Below are positions 4,957-5,793 of a stretch of DNA of 5,793 bases, piece after piece. The position numbers and the translations under genes were made by a program. The DNA is from Phycisphaerae bacterium (lineage in GTDB: Bacteria > Planctomycetota > Phycisphaerae > UBA1845 > UTPLA1): assembly GCA_016935885.1 (NCBI GenBank), contig JAFGQA010000182.1, positions 1 through 5,793 on the forward strand, given 5' to 3'. The stretch's first letter is position 1. Every line of letters begins with the position of its first letter. The notes beneath the pieces are model-generated. The model ran no database searches and was not told the origin of the DNA. It worked only from the letters and a program-made list of their open reading frames with translations.

Positions 4957-5793
4957 CACCGGATCATCGAGCGTTCCGCGTGGCGGGACGGGTGGATCGT
5001 CGTCCTCCTTGACGATGCGTCGCTGTTCCAAGACATCCACGCCGGTGATCTTCCATTGTCCGCCGCGCTGGGCGACGGTGTAGCGTGACGTGTATTCGTT
5101 CGTACGCGAGTGGACGTGGCCCCAGTGGTACACGGCGCCGTGTACCTGCCAGCGGCTCCGAATCCGGAAGGCCACATCGCCCGTGTCGGGTTCCACCCCA
5201 CTGGACTCCACGTCGGCGTCCAGAATGTCCACCGACTGGACGCGCGCGACCGCCCCGCCCTGGTCGCGAAGGATGAGGCTCTGGTACACCTCATTGTAGA
5301 CCGCATCGAGCAGATCGCCGGCCACGCTCTGTGCGAGGACATCGTAGATATCGCCCTCCGTCTTGTAATCGAAGGCTCGATAGACGTTTCGATGCAGGGA
5401 GGCAAACAGATCCGTCGCTTCTCGTTCGTCGGGCAGCTTCACCGTTTCTCCCCACGGCGACGCAAACCGCACAACCAGGACGTTGCGACCGAAGACGGCA
5501 ACGCCAATCGAGACGATCGACAACACCAACGCCAGCCGTCTCGATGCGTGCCAGACGCCGGTGAGCCGCAACACCAACAGGGCCGCTCCCAAGATGACCA
5601 CGACACCGAGCGACAGGAGCGGAATGGGTACGATCGCCCGTTCGACGGCCACCACGATCGGGGACACCTTCTGCCTGGCCGCCTTGCCCGTCGTGGCGTG
5701 CCAGATCAGTTCAGGTTCTTCGATGGTGAAGACGACAATCTTGTTCTCGTCGTAGGCGTCGAGTTCCGCCATCACCTCCACCGCGGGTTCGAG
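4954..5793 (-). CDS. Membrane protein with C-terminal NTF2/Tim44-like domain (5' end missing)
   Basis: The frame is open through the window's end (LEPAVEV precedes the first internal Met), so the start is outside. GTG at 5781 or ATG at 5772 are internal-looking and lack a convincing ribosome binding site in what is visible. Numbering from the GTG: residues 1-30 look like the end of a beta-rich domain (ENKIVVFTIEEPELIWHA). Two hydrophobic segments follow (about 50-73 and 83-104), separated by a short loop with GVWHASRR. A soluble domain of about 150 residues comes next, with helices (ATDLFASLHRNVYRAFDYK, then DIYDVLAQSVAGDLLDAVY) and strands (VQSVDILDADVES; AFRIRSRWQVHGAVYHWGHVH; QWKITGVDVL). 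This helix-then-sheet order and the conserved-looking WGHVHSRTNEY resemble NTF2/Tim44-like folds. The tail is acidic and Pro-rich. Function is unknown. Its neighbour is the secreted peptidase, 103 bases downstream in the same orientation. Confidence 0.75.
   Translation of the reverse strand, partial: LEPAVEVMAELDAYDENKIVVFTIEEPELIWHATTGKAARQKVSPIVVAVERAIVPIPLLSLGVVVILGAALLVLRLTGVWHASRRLALVLSIVSIGVAVFGRNVLVVRFASPWGETVKLPDEREATDLFASLHRNVYRAFDYKTEGDIYDVLAQSVAGDLLDAVYNEVYQSLILRDQGGAVARVQSVDILDADVESSGVEPDTGDVAFRIRSRWQVHGAVYHWGHVHSRTNEYTSRYTVAQRGGQWKITGVDVLEQRRIVKEDDDPPVPPRGTLDDPV

Noticed and set aside
3378..5012. A 544-residue open frame on the + strand antisense to the peptidase
   Set aside because: It mirrors the peptidase gene on the opposite strand in GC-rich DNA, and its product has no domain or sensible composition. 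The - strand frame has all M28 catalytic motifs and a signal peptide.

Overview
The window is GC-rich and carries parts or all of four protein genes: two on the + strand (a truncated secreted beta-propeller protein and a small ferredoxin) and two on the - strand (a membrane protein with a C-terminal NTF2/Tim44-like domain, truncated by the window end, and a secreted M28 metallopeptidase with a PDZ domain). No rRNA, tRNA, CRISPR array, transposase or phage gene is visible. High GC, a predicted exported propeller protein with a C-terminal hydrophobic anchor, and long intergenic gaps full of GC-rich palindromes of the 'cacgggcagcttgcctgc' and 'ccgcccgtgg' kind suggest a large-genome environmental bacterium. 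Planctomycetota (Phycisphaerae-like) is my best guess, but this is inference from style, not from a marker gene.

Layout. From 1 to 1670 runs the 3' part of the propeller gene, closed by a stem-loop terminator candidate at 1712-1742. From 1745 to 2098 there is no credible gene. That gap holds a 160-bp palindromic element with 22-bp terminal inverted repeats (1851-2010) and a plausible promoter (2039-2067). The ferredoxin gene follows at 2117-2353 with a very strong ribosome binding site. From 2354 to 2882 is a convergent intergenic region of about 530 bases without a convincing gene. It is packed with hairpins, including a chain of mutually exclusive inverted repeats at 2535-2626, a hairpin at 2682-2704 related to one in the first gap, a 22-nt-period direct repeat at 2761-2800, and a palindrome just past the peptidase stop.

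On the - strand the membrane protein gene (5793 to 4954) is followed after 103 bases by the peptidase gene (4850 to 2883), so the two may be co-transcribed. The ferredoxin and the peptidase converge on the repeat-rich gap.

No biochemical pathway joins the four genes. Two of them are predicted to act outside the cytoplasmic membrane (propeller protein, peptidase), one sits in the membrane, and the ferredoxin is a soluble electron carrier. The points most worth a second look are the ferredoxin's Cys-Asp-Cys-Cys cluster ligand set, the intergenic repeat family, and the conserved-looking but unnamed membrane/NTF2-like protein beside the peptidase. I see no clear evidence of a new multi-gene system here.
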